64,000 nucleotides of DNA, from assembly GCF_910589235.1 (NCBI RefSeq), contig NC_060961.1, positions 310,001-374,000 on the forward strand, written 5' to 3'. Below, piece after piece: positions 49,026-62,612 of this stretch (position 1 is its first letter; the number at the start of each line of letters is the position of its first letter). Source of the DNA: Vespa crabro (taxonomy: Eukaryota > Arthropoda > Insecta > Hymenoptera > Vespidae). The notes beneath the pieces are model-generated. The model made no database searches, was not told where the DNA came from, and saw only the letters and a program-made list of their open reading frames with translations. The translations under genes and the position numbers were made by a program.

Positions 49026-52000
49026 CCTTTTATCGAGTAGTACTTTAATACGCGATATTGAATAAGAAAAAGGATATATTATAGGACATCAAGCCAGATA
49101 GAGTTCATACGCCAGAAGGAATCGTAGAAGATTATTGGAAGGCCTCTCTTCGAATTTTAGGGGATATGAAATTTCTAGAATCGCTTTTACTTTATGACAA
49201 AGACAATGTCCCAGAGAAAATAATGACGAAGATACGTACGACTATTTTGACAAATCCGGATTTCGATCCTGAAAGGGTTAGACACGTTTCTACGGCTTGC
49301 GAGGGTCTCTGTAGATGGGTTATCGCCTTGTCCGAATATGACAAGGTTGCTAAAGTCGTCGCGCCTAAAAGGGAAGCGTTGGCTCAAGCGGAAGGTGACT
49401 ATGCGGTTGCTATGGAACAATTGAACATTAAGAGGAGTCAATTGCAAGAGGTGCAAGAAAGACTGACCAACCTGGAAAAGCTTTTGGCTCAAAGAGAGGC
49501 CGAATACAAAGCCATGACCGATGAAGTTCTCGACTGCGAAGAAAAGCTCAGAAGAGCAAAAGAATTGATCGGTGGTTTAGGAGGAGAATATACAAGATGG
49601 TCTGACACTGCTAAGGCCTTGGGAGAACGTTACTATTCATTAACCGGTGACATTCTTATTGGATCCGGTATTGTAGCCTACTTGGGTGTTTTTACGACGC
49701 AATACCGACAGAAACAAATTGAAAACTGGGTACAAATTTGTATAGATCTCCATGTGATTTGCACGGAAGACTATCAATTGACTCAAGTCCTTGGCGATCC
49801 TGTCCTGATCAGATCATGGAATATTTTTGGTCTTCCAAGTGATCTCTTTTCGATCGATAATGCAATAATCGTAACGAACGCTCGACGATGGCCTCTCATG
49901 ATCGATCCTCAGAGTCAAGCGAACAAGTGGGTGAAGAATATGGAGAAGGCATCTAATATTAATGTTATTAAATTGGATCAATCGGATTATATGAGAGTTC
50001 TTGAGAACGCTATACAGTTCGGTCAACCTGTGTTACTGGAGAACATTGGCGAAGAATTGGATGCCGCTCTGGAACCTCTTTTATTGAAGCAGACTTTTAA
50101 ATCTGGCGGTGAGATTTGCATTAAACTCGGGGACTCCATTATCGAGTATTCCGATAAATTCCGGTACGTTCGTGCAGCTATCTGCGAATTTACGATATTC
50201 TTTAGCAATAAAACTTTTGGATAGAAATCCGTGTAATTCGATCATTAAATTTCATTCTTCCATAGCGTCGGTTTATTAAGTTTTTCGATCTATTAGATAC
50301 AAGTTGCTCATACATTTTTTCATACAGATTTTACATCACCACGAAATTACGCAACCCACATTATCTGCCTGAAGTAATAGTAAAAGTTACTTTATTGAAT
50401 TTTATGATTACTCCAATTGGACTGGAAGATCAACTATTGGGTATTGTCGTTGCAAAAGAGAGGCCAGATTTGGAGTCAGAAAAGAATCAATTGATTATTC
50501 AGGGTGCAGCCAATAAAAAGTATGACAAATGGAAAGACAATATTATGTCGTAAATAACATGAAAAATCATTATTAATAATTGTAGAATGCTAAAGGAAAT
50601 AGAAGACAAGATATTGGAAGTATTATCCGCGTCCGAGGAGAATATTCTCGAAGATGAAACAGCGATTCATATCCTCAGTTCTTCGAAAATACTTGCCGAC
50701 GAGATTCAAGCTAAACAAGCGGTTGCCGAAGTCACCGAAAAGTCCATCGACGAAGCAAGATTGCAATACACGTCCATTGCCGTTTATAGTACCGTTCTCT
50801 TTTTTACGATCGGTAAGGCTTTTGTTCGATTTGTTCTCAGATCGTGAAACTAACGACAGAAAATACATGACATTCGCAGCGGTCTTGGCAAATATCGATC
50901 CGATGTATCAATATTCTTTGGTTTGGTTCGTCAATCTCTTTAAACATACTATCGAAAATACTCCAGTAGTTGAAGATATACAGCAACGATTGCAAGATCT
51001 CACCAAATTTTTCACTCGTTCACTCTATGTGAACATATGCCGGTCATTGTTTGAGAAAGATAAGCTTCTCTTCTCTCTACTTTTGGTGGTAAATCTATTG
51101 AACAAGAAAGGAGAGATATCGATGGCACAATGGATGTTTTTGCTAACAGGCGGTGTTGGTCTTGAAAACCCTTTCGAAAATCCTACCAAATGGCTTCCAA
51201 CAAAGTCTTGGGATGAATTGTGTCGTCTGAGCGAAGTTACGGGTTTTCTGGTAAGAGCATACGTTTTTATCCTTTCGATTAAAAAATGACACGAAAAAAT
51301 GGAACTGATGTTTAATTTTTTCTTATTCATTCATTTCTTTCTTTTTTGTTCGTTCGAATCAATATCGACTCGTCTATTATCGATTCGTAAATTTATTCTA
51401 AAGATATACGTATGCATATCCGCTAGTTTTTATATTGACAGAAAATCAAAGATGTTTTCGTCGAGAACATCGACGCTTGGAAGTCCATATTTGATGATAA
51501 AGAACCTGAAAAATTAATTTTTCCTACACCTTACGATAAACTCTCCATGTTCGAAAGAATGCTGGTGTTACGGTGTATACGACCAGACAAAGTTGTGCCT
51601 GCTGTACAAAATTTCGTGGAAGGTAACTTGAGAATTTAATTAAAAAAATATAAAAGTATTTGGATCTTTCGTGATGAAATATCGTTTACTTTTTCTTTCT
51701 TTTTTTTTTTCCTTTTTCCTTTTCCTTGTAGAAAAATTAGGACGAGAATTTATCGAGCCGCCACCATTCGATTTGATAGCTGCTTACGCGGATTCACATT
51801 CTTGTATACCCCTTATATTCGTCCTTACACCTGGTGCCGATCCTATGGCCATTTTATTGAAATTCGCCGATGATCAGGGCTTTGGAACTAATAGGCTTTT
51901 TTCCTTATCCCTCGGCCAAGGACAAGGTGTTATCGCTACAGAACTCATCGACGAGGGTACGAAAAATGGTACTTGGGTTGTTCTACAAAATTGTCACCTT

Positions 52001-54353
52001 GCTAAAAGTTTCATGCCACTTCTGGAGAAGGTAAACACGTCCTACTCGTTCTCATCTCATCCATGTATATTTTTTCGAAATACGAAATCAGCATGAAGAT
52101 CTTTTTAGATTTGCGATAATTTCACTATCGAAACTGTGCATCCGGATTTTCGATTATGGCTGACTAGTTATCCAGTTGATCACTTTCCGGTTAGCATACT
52201 TCAAGATGGAGTTAAGATGACCAATGAACCTCCTAAAGGATTGCGTGCTAATATCACTAGGTCTTATTTACAAGTAACGTCGAAATTAAAAATATATTTT
52301 TCACGGTGTCGATAATTGATGCGACAATATTGTATTGATATTAAAATATGATTTTTTAACGAATGCATTCAAGGATCCCATATCCGAAGAAGAATTTTTC
52401 GAATCGTCGAAGCAAATCGAAAATTTTAAGAAACTTTTATTTTGCCTATGCTTCTTCCATGCGATTATACAGGAACGAAGAAAATTCGGTCCGATCGGTT
52501 GGAACAATCAATATGAATTTAATGAGACCGATCTCAGAATTAGTGCCCTGCAATTGAAAATTTTTTTGGATCAATACGAAGACGTTCAGTTCACTGCACT
52601 GAAATATTTGACAGGTATCGAAAGATAACGATTCAAACGAGTTGCTTTCAAGTATGATCGGAGGATATATGATTATTATTTATTTTCAAGGCGAATGTAA
52701 TTATGGTGGACGTGTAACCGACGAATGGGATAGGAGAACGTTAACAACAATTTTACAGAAATATTATTGCGAGGAATCGGTAACAATAGAAAATTATTCT
52801 TTTGATGAAACTGGTATTTATTATGTGCCGCAAGTTGACAAGCACGAAGAATTTCTGGAATACATTAAATCGCTTCCCATGACTACCGCCCCTAGTATTT
52901 TCGGTATGAACGAGAATGCGGACATTATAAAGGATCAACAGGAAACACATTTGATGTTTACATCGCTCCTAACTACACAGGTATAACGCATAATAAAGAA
53001 ATCGAACGTAAAAGTTTTATCGTAGTTTAGAATTCATTATAATTTTTCCTTGATGTGTTGCTACAGGAATCGGAAGAAGTAAAGGTAAGTTACGTATAAT
53101 AAGCAAAATGAAACATGAAACGTATTAATTATACTTTTTTCATTGCGTACGTTAGATAAAGAAATTAAGGAGTAAGGTAAAATTAAGTATTAATAGATCT
53201 TAGAAACAATGTCGATGTTGTAATCGTTGAGTTGACGTTAATAAATGTTGTATGTTTTTTACGTGAAGGATACAGCAGAAACTGAAGTAGATACAGAAAA
53301 ATTGCCAGACGATATTGTTTTCGCTGTCGCCAACGACATTTTGACAAAGCTACCTAACGATTTTAATCTCACGGATGCACTGGAAAAATATCCTACATTG
53401 TATGAAGAAAGCATGAATACGGTATTGGTTCAAGAAATGGGAAGATTCAACAAGCTGTTGCAAACGATTAGGAGCAGTGTCGTGAACGTTCAGAAAGCGA
53501 TTAAAGGTATACGATGAATCGGTTTCGCGCTTCGATGACTCTTTCATAGTATCGTGAAATTGACCTTAGGTCTTCTGATCATGAACCCGGATCTTGAAGA
53601 GGTATATACGTCGATAATGATAGGAAAAATACCGGAAATATGGATGAGAAATTCTTATCCCTCATTGAAACCACTTGGCAGTTATATTCTCGATTTCTTA
53701 AAAAGATTGAATTTCCTTCAGGTGATCATCTGCATTCTATTTTACATATGTACTTACTTAAAACGATTTACATTGTTTCATCTATTCGACTAACAGACTT
53801 GGTACGAGGAAGGTGCCCCTATAACATTCTGGATCTCTGGATTTTACTTCACCCAAGCTTTTCTTACCGGTGCTCGACAAAATTATTCGAGAAAATACAA
53901 GATTCCTATAGATTTGTTAATATACGATTTCGAACCATTAAAAGGAACGATATTCGATATACCTCCTGACGATGGGGTTTATGTTTATGGATTATTTCTC
54001 GACGGGGCTCGTTTCAATATGACGACTATGAAATTAGACGAATCTTTGCCAAAAATTTTATACGAAAATGTACCTTACGTAAGTGATCTCGTTAAAACGC
54101 AAAGAACATTATTAGAATTATAGATATGATTCATGTGATGCTTTAGATATGGTTCATCCCGAAGACGAAGGATGAAATATCGGAGAGAAATACTTACGTC
54201 TGTCCAGTTTACAAGACAGCAGAAAGGAGGGGTGTACTTTCGACGACTGGACATTCGACGAACTTTGTAATCGCCGTATGGCTCCCGACGGAACTTTCAT
54301 CAGAGCATTGGATTCTCAGAGGCGTTGCCATGCTATGCCAATTATCGCATTAA
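39224..54353 (+). CDS. DNAH7: Axonemal dynein heavy chain, inner-arm DNAH7 class
   Basis: About 36 exons, all closing in phase, give about 3,964 codons (human DNAH7 is 4,024). Exon blocks include 39224-39471, 39534-39840, 39936-40063, 40120-40273, 41397-41701, 41859-42687, 42790-43170, 43241-43677, 44089-45474, 46059-47114, 47671-48676, 49085-50163, 50880-51250, 52374-52614, 53797-54078 and 54147-54353. The tail and linker (WRDIMKTVE, LEKKRLFFPRFFFLSNDELL) lead to AAA1 GPAGTGKTETTKD with Walker B CFDEFNRI. Then come AAA2 GLPFGGKTTAYRM, AAA3 GPTGTGKSVYIMDF and AAA4 GVGGSGRQSLTRL. The stalk coiled coil flanks the microtubule-binding domain (about 48500-49650), and the end is GHSTNFVIAVWLP to MLCQLSH. 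It powers sliding of axonemal doublets as a single-headed inner-arm motor, so expression in sperm or sensory cilia is expected (family knowledge). All four P-loops are intact. Confidence 0.95.
43936..44035. repeat. (CA)n then (GTAT)n microsatellite in a dynein intron
   Basis: About 26 CA units are followed by GTATGTATGCAT-type units inside the intron just upstream of the AAA1 exon. Confidence 0.9.
53067..53176 (+). other. Two very small exons of the dynein gene
   Basis: Between the exon ending MFTSLLTTQ and the exon starting DTAETEVD, two short blocks fit with proper splice sites and phase 0. They are 53067-53084 (ESEEVK, 18 bases) and 53156-53176 (IKKLRSK, 21 bases). Each is flanked by AG and GTAAGT/GTAAAA. 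The site is a variable loop of the family, so either block may be optional. The second is the less certain. Confidence 0.45.
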
Positions 54354-54393
54354 TGGAAACGGAAAAGGGGATCACTAGGCTTCTATAATACAC

Positions 54394-54397
54394 CCTC

Positions 54398-54458
<61 letters not shown>

Positions 54459-54534
54459 TTAATAAGTGCGCGCGCGTGTGTGTAGAGAGTAAAAAAGAAA
54501 GAAAGAGAGAGAGGGAGAGAGAGAGAGAGAGAAA
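54394..54534. repeat. (CT)n followed by (GA)n microsatellites
   Basis: CT repeats at 54394-54452 and GA repeats at 54487-54534 sit head to head just after the dynein stop codon, so together they could form a hairpin. Confidence 0.9.
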
Positions 54535-56109
54535 CGAAACAAAAAGAAGAGGATTGAAGGCCTTGAAAAAAGCCTTCAATTTTGTTTACACTTCATTCAT
54601 GCACAATCACGTAGACGTAACGTTGACCGGCTCTAACGACGAAGAGAATTCACGCGTAAGGGTGTACCCGAAGCGACGATATGGATTTTATCGACAATTA
54701 AAAATAGCCTTTGCTGCTTCACACTTGACGTCCTTCGATCGAAACATCGTGCCTTTCTTTTCTCGCTACCTTCTTAAGAACAACTACTTATATTCTTCTA
54801 TACCATTTTTTTATTTATTCATTCATTTATTATAAAAAATAGTACATTTCCGAAGAAGTATGCGTTTCGCGATTATTGCTAATACATAATGCTTCTCGGA
54901 AATATCGAATATGACGATTGGAAAATATTGGAGGAAATTCGTATTTTTCAATACGCACGGGCAGCTTCCGATGAAAATATTGCAAAAAGTAATGCGTTGG
55001 TGAGACGATATCTCTATCCTTCTCTTCATCTCTTTCCCTACATTCGAAAGAGGATATTCGAGCTCTCGTTGCAACATCAAAGCTATCGTTCGAAGGAGAC
55101 GAATCGAGCGCGCGAATCGAACTGCTTTCCATCGTATAAACTCAACATTTTCATGCAAGCTGCATCCAACTAAATCCAGCCGTGCCCGTTCGACGAATAA
55201 ACTCGCACACGGGCTTAACTTATCCCTGATATGTGGAGAACTCATCGAACTCGACTCACTATTCACATAGGAACAAAACGAAGCTTTGTTCGATCGGTCG
55301 ACGTAGCAGCGCTATCCACGAATTATATGTTAAAACCTACAATCGATACTGAAATCTTTCACTCGTTCCAATTCACAAAATCCGAACTTACTCTCGGTTA
55401 AGAAAAGCGATGGACGTTCGATTGATGGATCAAATGGAAAAAGCTCGATTCAATTTCATCCACCGAATTCGTCCTTTTCGATTAGTTCTCACCTCTAGGA
55501 CTATACTTTTTCCTTTCTCCCATATCGTAAATCTTTTTAGGACGGTCGATCCGCGCTAAAGACTTTTACTGTGAAAAATCACTAACGTGATCACTCGTTG
55601 GTTCTCATGAACTATCGAAAGGATATAAAATTTGAAGGAAACGTAGGGGTTTATCTTTATACAAAAGAAGAGAGAGGAAAAGAAGAGAAGAGAAGAGAAG
55701 AAGAAAGAGATTCTTTTGATATCAATCTCAATAAACATAAATTGATCATAATTAAGCTTGATATTCTATCCACTATAATGACTAAAACTCGACTTGTGGA
55801 TTAAATTTTCATCAAAATGATATTTCATGCAAAATACGACATTTATCAAAGGAATACATCATGTTGAAATTAAAATTCATCTATATTCCATATCCACGAA
55901 ACCTATCAAATTAAATATTAAATATTGTAACGACTCGACTCACGATCGCGTTCGATTTATCGAAACAATGATCACCTTGCTTTTTCAGGTAAAGCGTGAA
56001 TTCCTATGCAAATCGTTATCGTAAATATTGCAAGGGGATATCAAGAGGGCAAAGGCAGGTGCAGGAGAGATTTCGAAGGCGAGGCGACGTATACATACAA
56101 CGTCCATGA

Positions 56110-56111
<2 letters not shown>

Positions 56112-56149
<38 letters not shown>
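56112..56149. repeat. (GA)n microsatellite
   Basis: About 19 GA units, with a TG repeat at 56215-56239 nearby. Confidence 0.9.
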
Positions 56150-56152
<3 letters not shown>

Positions 56153-56349
56153 GTGAGATAGAAGTGCCGCGGGCGTCGTGGCAGCATCGAGGTTGAGGAA
56201 AAGTGGGTGGCACGTATGTGTATGTGTGTGTGTGTGTGTTACCTCGGTGGCGGCACCCTGTCTACCCGGACCGAGATCGCCGGAGGCTCGTTGCCTAGCG
56301 ACCCCGTATTGATCTCTCCCCGTATCTCGGCTTTTCCCCTTTCTCGCAC

Positions 56350-56350
<1 letters not shown>

Positions 56351-56394
<44 letters not shown>

Positions 56395-56397
56395 TCA
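56351..56397. repeat. (TC)n / (TATC)n microsatellite
   Basis: A run of TC units passes into TATC units. Confidence 0.9.
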
Positions 56398-57579
56398 TAC
56401 TCCAGCTTCTTCCCTCTTTCTCGTCCCCGTCTCGTTAATCTTCGTCCTTTCTCCTACGTCCCTTCTACAAAACGATATTCCATCATTCTTTCCTTTCGTC
56501 CCAACCCCTTCCACATGATTTTTTCTTGCCTCTCGTCCTTCTCGATGAATTTTTGCATAGACTTTCAGATGGCTAGCTTGCCTATGAATGTCTTTGTACC
56601 TACATATATTAATGTTAGGATAGACGACTAGTTCTGTTGCAGGCCGATTGAAATAGGCGAATATAAAGTCCAAAGAAAAAAATTTGATTATCGATAATTA
56701 TAGTAATTCGTACTTCTATCGACAGTATATGCGAAATGGGAGGAAAAATGGAAAAGTATAGATAAGGTATTGTGCGATTAAAATTGGAAATACCTTTGAC
56801 CGTCTACTTTAAGATAATTTAATAATTAACATTGTCTACATGTTCAAGAAACAAAGACTTCGTAGATCGTCCTATTCATCAAGATTTTCTTGTTGGCAGT
56901 CTTGATCTGTGAAATCTTTATTCATTTTTAATACCCTATTAAAATCGGTCTGTATATCCATGAACATATGTATTCATACAATTAGTCAAGAAGCTTAAAT
57001 CAAATTTCAGATCAAGAGATTTTGCGAAAGGCATTAGAAGATGCACTCTTATGTAAATGATGAGTTCCTTGTTCATTGTTCAATCATACCGTGTCTCGAT
57101 CGAGTTTCTCCAATATAGAGTATCTGAGAAGAGGAGATAATTTGCAATCAGTACGAATCCTAAACGGGGCGTGTCAGGTCATGGAATATATCACACGAAT
57201 GAAAGTTAGTTCCTGATCCGATGATGCAAAAGATGAGAGAGTAGAGAAAGGAAGGAATTGAATGAACAAGGGTAGCTTCGAAAACTCACACCTAGAGCTT
57301 TCGACCCTTCAGCCTTCTTCAAGCTTCCTCGTTCGTGCAGCTACCAACCTCCGTCCCTCCTCTTCTCCTCTGCTCTTCTTATTGGCAAAGTGACCTTCAT
57401 CTGAATTTCTTTGTCGCACCTACATTTACCCCTTTGAACCATCGCCAGCAGACAAGATGAAGAAGGGGTAAAACGAATGGAAGGGATTAGAAACAACGAA
57501 CGAGGCATGCTTTTACTTTTTCCGCCTTATATTTGACGAAATTGTCTGTTTGCTTCTGACAGAAGGGTAGGGTTCTACT

Positions 57580-57590
57580 CTTTCTCTCTC

Positions 57591-57637
<47 letters not shown>

Positions 57638-57638
57638 T
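57580..57638. repeat. (CT)n microsatellite
   Basis: A nearly pure CT run of about 55 bases. Confidence 0.9.
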
Positions 57639-58699
57639 GTTTAATACATACTTTCCGTATTTTTATTCAAGGATTCATTTCCTCCCGATTTCCGGATTGT
57701 TAGGAGTATGATGAATTTACGTAGATGATATTATGATTGGCCAAACGAAAGTTCATCGATTACTTCGATCAAATCGTTGATACAGATGGATTAGCAAACA
57801 GAGATTGCATCAATTTTTACGAGAACGAGACAGAAAATATACTCATTAATTTTTATTAAAAATATTTTTCTCAATTATATTATAATCTGCTATTTTGTTC
57901 ATATCAAGGAAAAATGAAAAATAACTTAAGAACGTGATTGGTTTGACCTTTCTTACGCAAATTCAAGTCTTTGTTATTTTTTTACTCGAACTTTGTCTTT
58001 TTTTTACTCGTTTTTCGTAGAAGTAAAACAATTAATATTTTATGAAAAAAACTAGATTCAGGCTCAGACTATTTTATAATAATTAGTTAATATGAGATGG
58101 ATATTAACAATTATTACTAGGTGAGTATTATATGCATGGATTAATTTTGGAGGGTACGATTGGTCGATCGAGTATACGTCAATTATTAATATTGATCGTT
58201 TATTAAAATAAGTTGATTATCTTTACAATATCACATTAATTTCCAATCATACATATTAATTAATATCATTTTAAGCAAAGTATTGATATGTCGCAAAAAT
58301 ATTAATTATTACATACCGCTGTTAATCGAACAAAGCATAATATTTAAAGAAACAATATATCTATTTTCGTATCTTCAAGATTTTTAATAAAAAAGAACAA
58401 TAATAAGAGGCACACGGAAAGTGTATCAGCGCAGTATAGAGAGAACGATTGTTGAAAAATAAGTAGGACATAAAGGAAAAGACAATGGTCGAGTATCGTC
58501 ATGGAATAATGGATGAAATTACGCAAAATATGTCGGATAAAAAAGCAGGAAAAGAAATTAATTTAAGAATGAAAAAGATGAGATTGAGGAGGCTAGACGA
58601 GAATGACCATGATCGTGACTGTGGTAGGCATCGACGTCATGTAGAGTTGGGCTGCGACTGGCTGCGAGAATATATGTAACACACCAACCGGCGTTGGTA

Positions 58700-58885
58700 G
58701 CAGTGATGTTGCCAGTGATGGTAATTTCAACAGCAATAGTAACAGCAACAGTAACAGTAGCAGTAGTAACGATAATAGTAACAGTAGAAGTAGTAGTAGT
58801 AGTAGTAGCAGCAGTAGTATTAGTAATAGCAATAGTAGTAGTAGTGATGATAGTGGTGGTAGTAGCAGTAGTAGTAATATGCTTG
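58700..58885. repeat. AGT/AAC/AGC trinucleotide repeat tract
   Basis: About 180 bases are built of AGT, AGC, AAC and AAT triplets. Read on the plus strand, one frame gives a long Ser/Asn tract ending NMLGPGWML and stop. Other frames give Val- or Leu-only strings. I treat it as a degenerate microsatellite, because no start codon or flanking domain supports coding. Confidence 0.75.
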
Positions 58886-60789
58886 GTCCAGGATGGATGC
58901 TGTGAGTAGGGGGAGGTTGCCAAGCAACGTCCGTCCAACCCTAAGCTCTCCCCACTTCTCTCATTTCGTGCTCGACGACTCGGTCGATACAACCGGCCGT
59001 TTTCGTCGTACACCCGGGAATTCCCCAATTTCCATTACGGGGGTTCGTACTTTAAGTCCGACCTCCATCCCCTTTTTCTCTCTTCCATCCTACACTCATG
59101 TCCGATGGGACACTTAAAACGATTGCGAGCTCGCCTCTTTTCTAGCTCTCTTTTCTTCTACTTCTTTTCTACTTTTTCTTCGTAATCTTCTGTTTCTTTT
59201 TCTTTCCCTTCGTTCTCGTCGTTCTCCAATACCATCAATGACTCTGCCACCAATGGAGTAGTTCTAGCAGTTACTATCAAAGTGCCACTCCGTGCCAGGA
59301 GATACGCATTATCCTTAAAAAAAAAAAAAATAATAGGAGAGGCTGTGTTACTCTCTCGAGAGAAGAGATACGGGGTGGGATCTCTTCCACCGTCAATTCA
59401 CTTCTTTCTTTCATAAGAAAAACGGATAAGATTCTTCTAACTCTTATTTTTTCCTCGTCCGCGAAACGTACTTACGTTCGATCGTTGTCGAATAGATAAT
59501 GCATTTTTATATTATAGAAATGCGCTAAAAGACGACGTAATATTTTTACCTACGATTATATTATAGAAAACGTAATTGCAAGTTTCGTTCGTTACATGAT
59601 TCGTCATAATTTAGAATGGAATTTAATAAGGACAAACAAATATAATGATACAGATATATGACAATCTATTAAAAGAAAAAGAAATGAGTTAAGATATATG
59701 AAAAATGTCCACTCACCTTTCCAACTTTTCTTTCTTTCCGACATTTCTTTAATGTTTTCTGCATAATTTGTGAATCGGTAAGAAATAAAGAGAATGAAGA
59801 TAAAGATATTTACGGATAGAACGAAGAAGGACGAACGGCGAATAGTGAGTACTGACCTCGCTTAACGGGAAGAAGGAAGAAAAGGATATGGCAATGAATC
59901 GGCGTGTTCTCGACGAGAACCTTCGAGCTTTCTTCCAAGTCACTAACATTGACAAGGCTTCTTCGAGGCGACACACCAATTGGACAGAGACAATGTTGAT
60001 TTTGGTCCGCTCTTGGCATTCACCGCGTGCCTTATGAATTTTGAAAAGTTGGCACATGGAAGCCCGCAGTGAACGCAAGGAGCACAGACTCACGAATCTT
60101 CTCTCTTTTTTATTTTTTTTTTCACTCGGCTTTCGATCATGCTGACGTCGAAGATGCACTCTTGTCTTAAACTTGTCCGAAGGATCGCACAGAGACATGT
60201 TCCTAAAAAGTACACTCGAAAAAGAAAAACGTCAATATATCAATCGGATTAAGTTATTCGTTCGACATTATCCCGACGAGTATCGCAATGTTTTTCGATG
60301 CTTTCCGAATTCGATAGATTTCTTCGATCTTTGCAATTCCAGATAACAACACGAATCACGTTCGTATAATCTCATTCTAACGGCGGTATAATCTCATTCA
60401 ACGAATTATTTTCAAAGTTACACCTTACTTACTTTCACACCGATTCCCAACGATAACAATTACGAACACGATTCGAGATAACCCACCAGTTTTATTTTAT
60501 TTTATTTTATTTATTCTTCGCGGATAATTGAATTCGATCTCGAAGCACGTAATTTTCACGAAAATGACAGCGAACTAAAAACGCGCACTTCTCCACTCTC
60601 GACACTCCGAAGCGATCGTTTCGTTGACGTTATATCGAAGTTCCGCACGACACATTGATTCTTTCCGTGACAAGCGAGCGAATCGACAAATTTACGCGCG
60701 CGCGTGCAATCTTAGAGTAATTAATATAACAGAGATAGAGAAGTAGGTGAAACACAATGAAAAGTAGAAAAAAGAATTATAAAACAATG

Positions 60790-60798
60790 TAAAGAGAA

Positions 60799-60862
<64 letters not shown>

Positions 60863-60867
60863 CGGGG

Positions 60868-60898
<31 letters not shown>
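60790..60898. repeat. (GA)n microsatellite, longest in the window
   Basis: About 105 bases of almost pure GA are broken once by a GGAACGGGG stretch. Confidence 0.95.
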
Positions 60899-62539
60899 AG
60901 CTACGTTTTACGATGAGCGTCGCAATGTGAACTGAGCTTGATGAGCGGTCGATCTATACTATGCAACGATATCGTACACGCTCACCCTTGTGGACCCATG
61001 ATCAGGGGTGTAGCGATGACATTGGAGGGGATGGGGGTCGTCGGTCCCACCATAACTTATTGCTTATTTCGCGGAGGGTGTTCGACCCCGTGCTATCCTG
61101 GCCCGGGGTTTAGGGGTGATTTGAGAAAGGGAAGGAGATGTGGAGAGAGAAAGAAGAGGGTGGGAGCAGCTGACGTTGGGGTTCTATTGTCTGTAGATAT
61201 TCGCATAATCAAGAAGTCCACCCTCCTCTACAGTTTTCAGACGATCTAAAAAAGGAACATATGGGATACCATAACTAATATTGCCGATGACTCTGATCGA
61301 TGATTTCGAGTTCGACATAGGTTATCTATGCTTTTCAATTGTATTAAATCAAAAACAAACACATAAGGGGGCGGTAGGATTTTTATAAAAAAAAATCTTT
61401 ATGACCGTAATAGACAATAATATAAAAATGATTCGATCGGTGTCAAAAACAAATAAATCAAAATATCTTTTTCTTTGATACGAAAGGGATGAATCTTTTA
61501 AAGGGATCCGAGAAGAAAGATCGGTTCAAAACGTAGAATCTACTCGAAAACAACGTATTTCAACTGAAAAGTTAATTCGGAAAAAGAGGGGGTGAGAGAG
61601 AGGGAGAGGGAGAGAAACGGAATGAGAAGGACGGTGGTGGCAATGACGTTGGAAGGGATGAGTAGAGTGGATGGGCTCCACGACACAAAGGAACATTCCC
61701 TCGACGGGCCGGAACTTCGTCTGCCCAGAACTGTGGGTCACGGTTACTTCTAGGAGGCGTTACGTCCATCGATTTAAACTCTCGTCTGTTCTACCCTTCA
61801 CCCCATACCACTCCAGTTCTAGTCTCAGCCCCAGCCCCAGTCCCTCTCCCGCTCACCCTTCCCCTCTCTGGGCGAACGTTCGACTCTCATACAAGCAGGA
61901 GATAGGAAGAATTTAATATTGAGTTATTTAAATACCTCTGAAATGGTATCGATATTGGTAATATCGACGTCCCTCGAATTTTTAAGAAATTTCATACTCG
62001 CATGGACTATGACTATAAAGAAAAAAATATGTTCAATTCCTCAGGGAGAGCTTTGGATTAATTAATTTTTATTACATTAATTTTTATAACAATAATAAAG
62101 AAATAAAAATATTTAATCGAATGTGATGAAATGAGGATAATTATAAGAATTAAATTTTGAATAATGAAACCTATTATTTTTCTTAGACTTATTCGAAACG
62201 ATATCGATAATTCAAAAAAATTTTCGTTAACAGATCGCATTTTCGTTCACGAAACTTGATATGCTTTTCCATTGAACGAGAGAAACTTCCTTTTGGATGG
62301 AAATTTCCTGTTTGTATGACGGAATCATCGGTATTGCAATGATTAAAACGCGTTTTTAATTTATTTAGGAATTTAAACGTCTCTTATATAAGATTAGACA
62401 GTAAGTTGTAAAAGGGAGAAAGGGATCGATATCTAGAATTTATCTTCAAGAAAATGAAAAAGATGACGCGTAATTCGAATACCAAAGTCACGATATTAAT
62501 TTCGTATCGAAGGGTAAGCTATAATATTATTAAATAAAC

Positions 62540-62612
62540 CAAGAGGAAGAGAGAAAGAGAGAGACAGAGACAGAGAGAGAGAGAGAGGGGGGGGAGAGGG
62601 GGGGAGAGAGAA
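62540..62612. repeat. (GA)n with G-runs
   Basis: GA and CAGA units with two GGGGGG-type runs. Confidence 0.85.

Noticed and set aside
54823..55266. Minus-strand open frame of 147 codons
   Set aside because: It overlaps another minus-strand frame and a plus-strand frame, and no conserved motif was seen. It probably arises by chance in less AT-rich sequence.
58558..58909. Ser/Asn, Val or Leu repeat proteins from the AGT tract
   Set aside because: All three frames and both strands stay open because the unit lacks stop codons. There is no start context and no flanking domain.
60938..61249. 103-codon open frame with GC-rich start
   Set aside because: The composition is irregular with many Gly and Cys, and there are no splice partners or family motifs.
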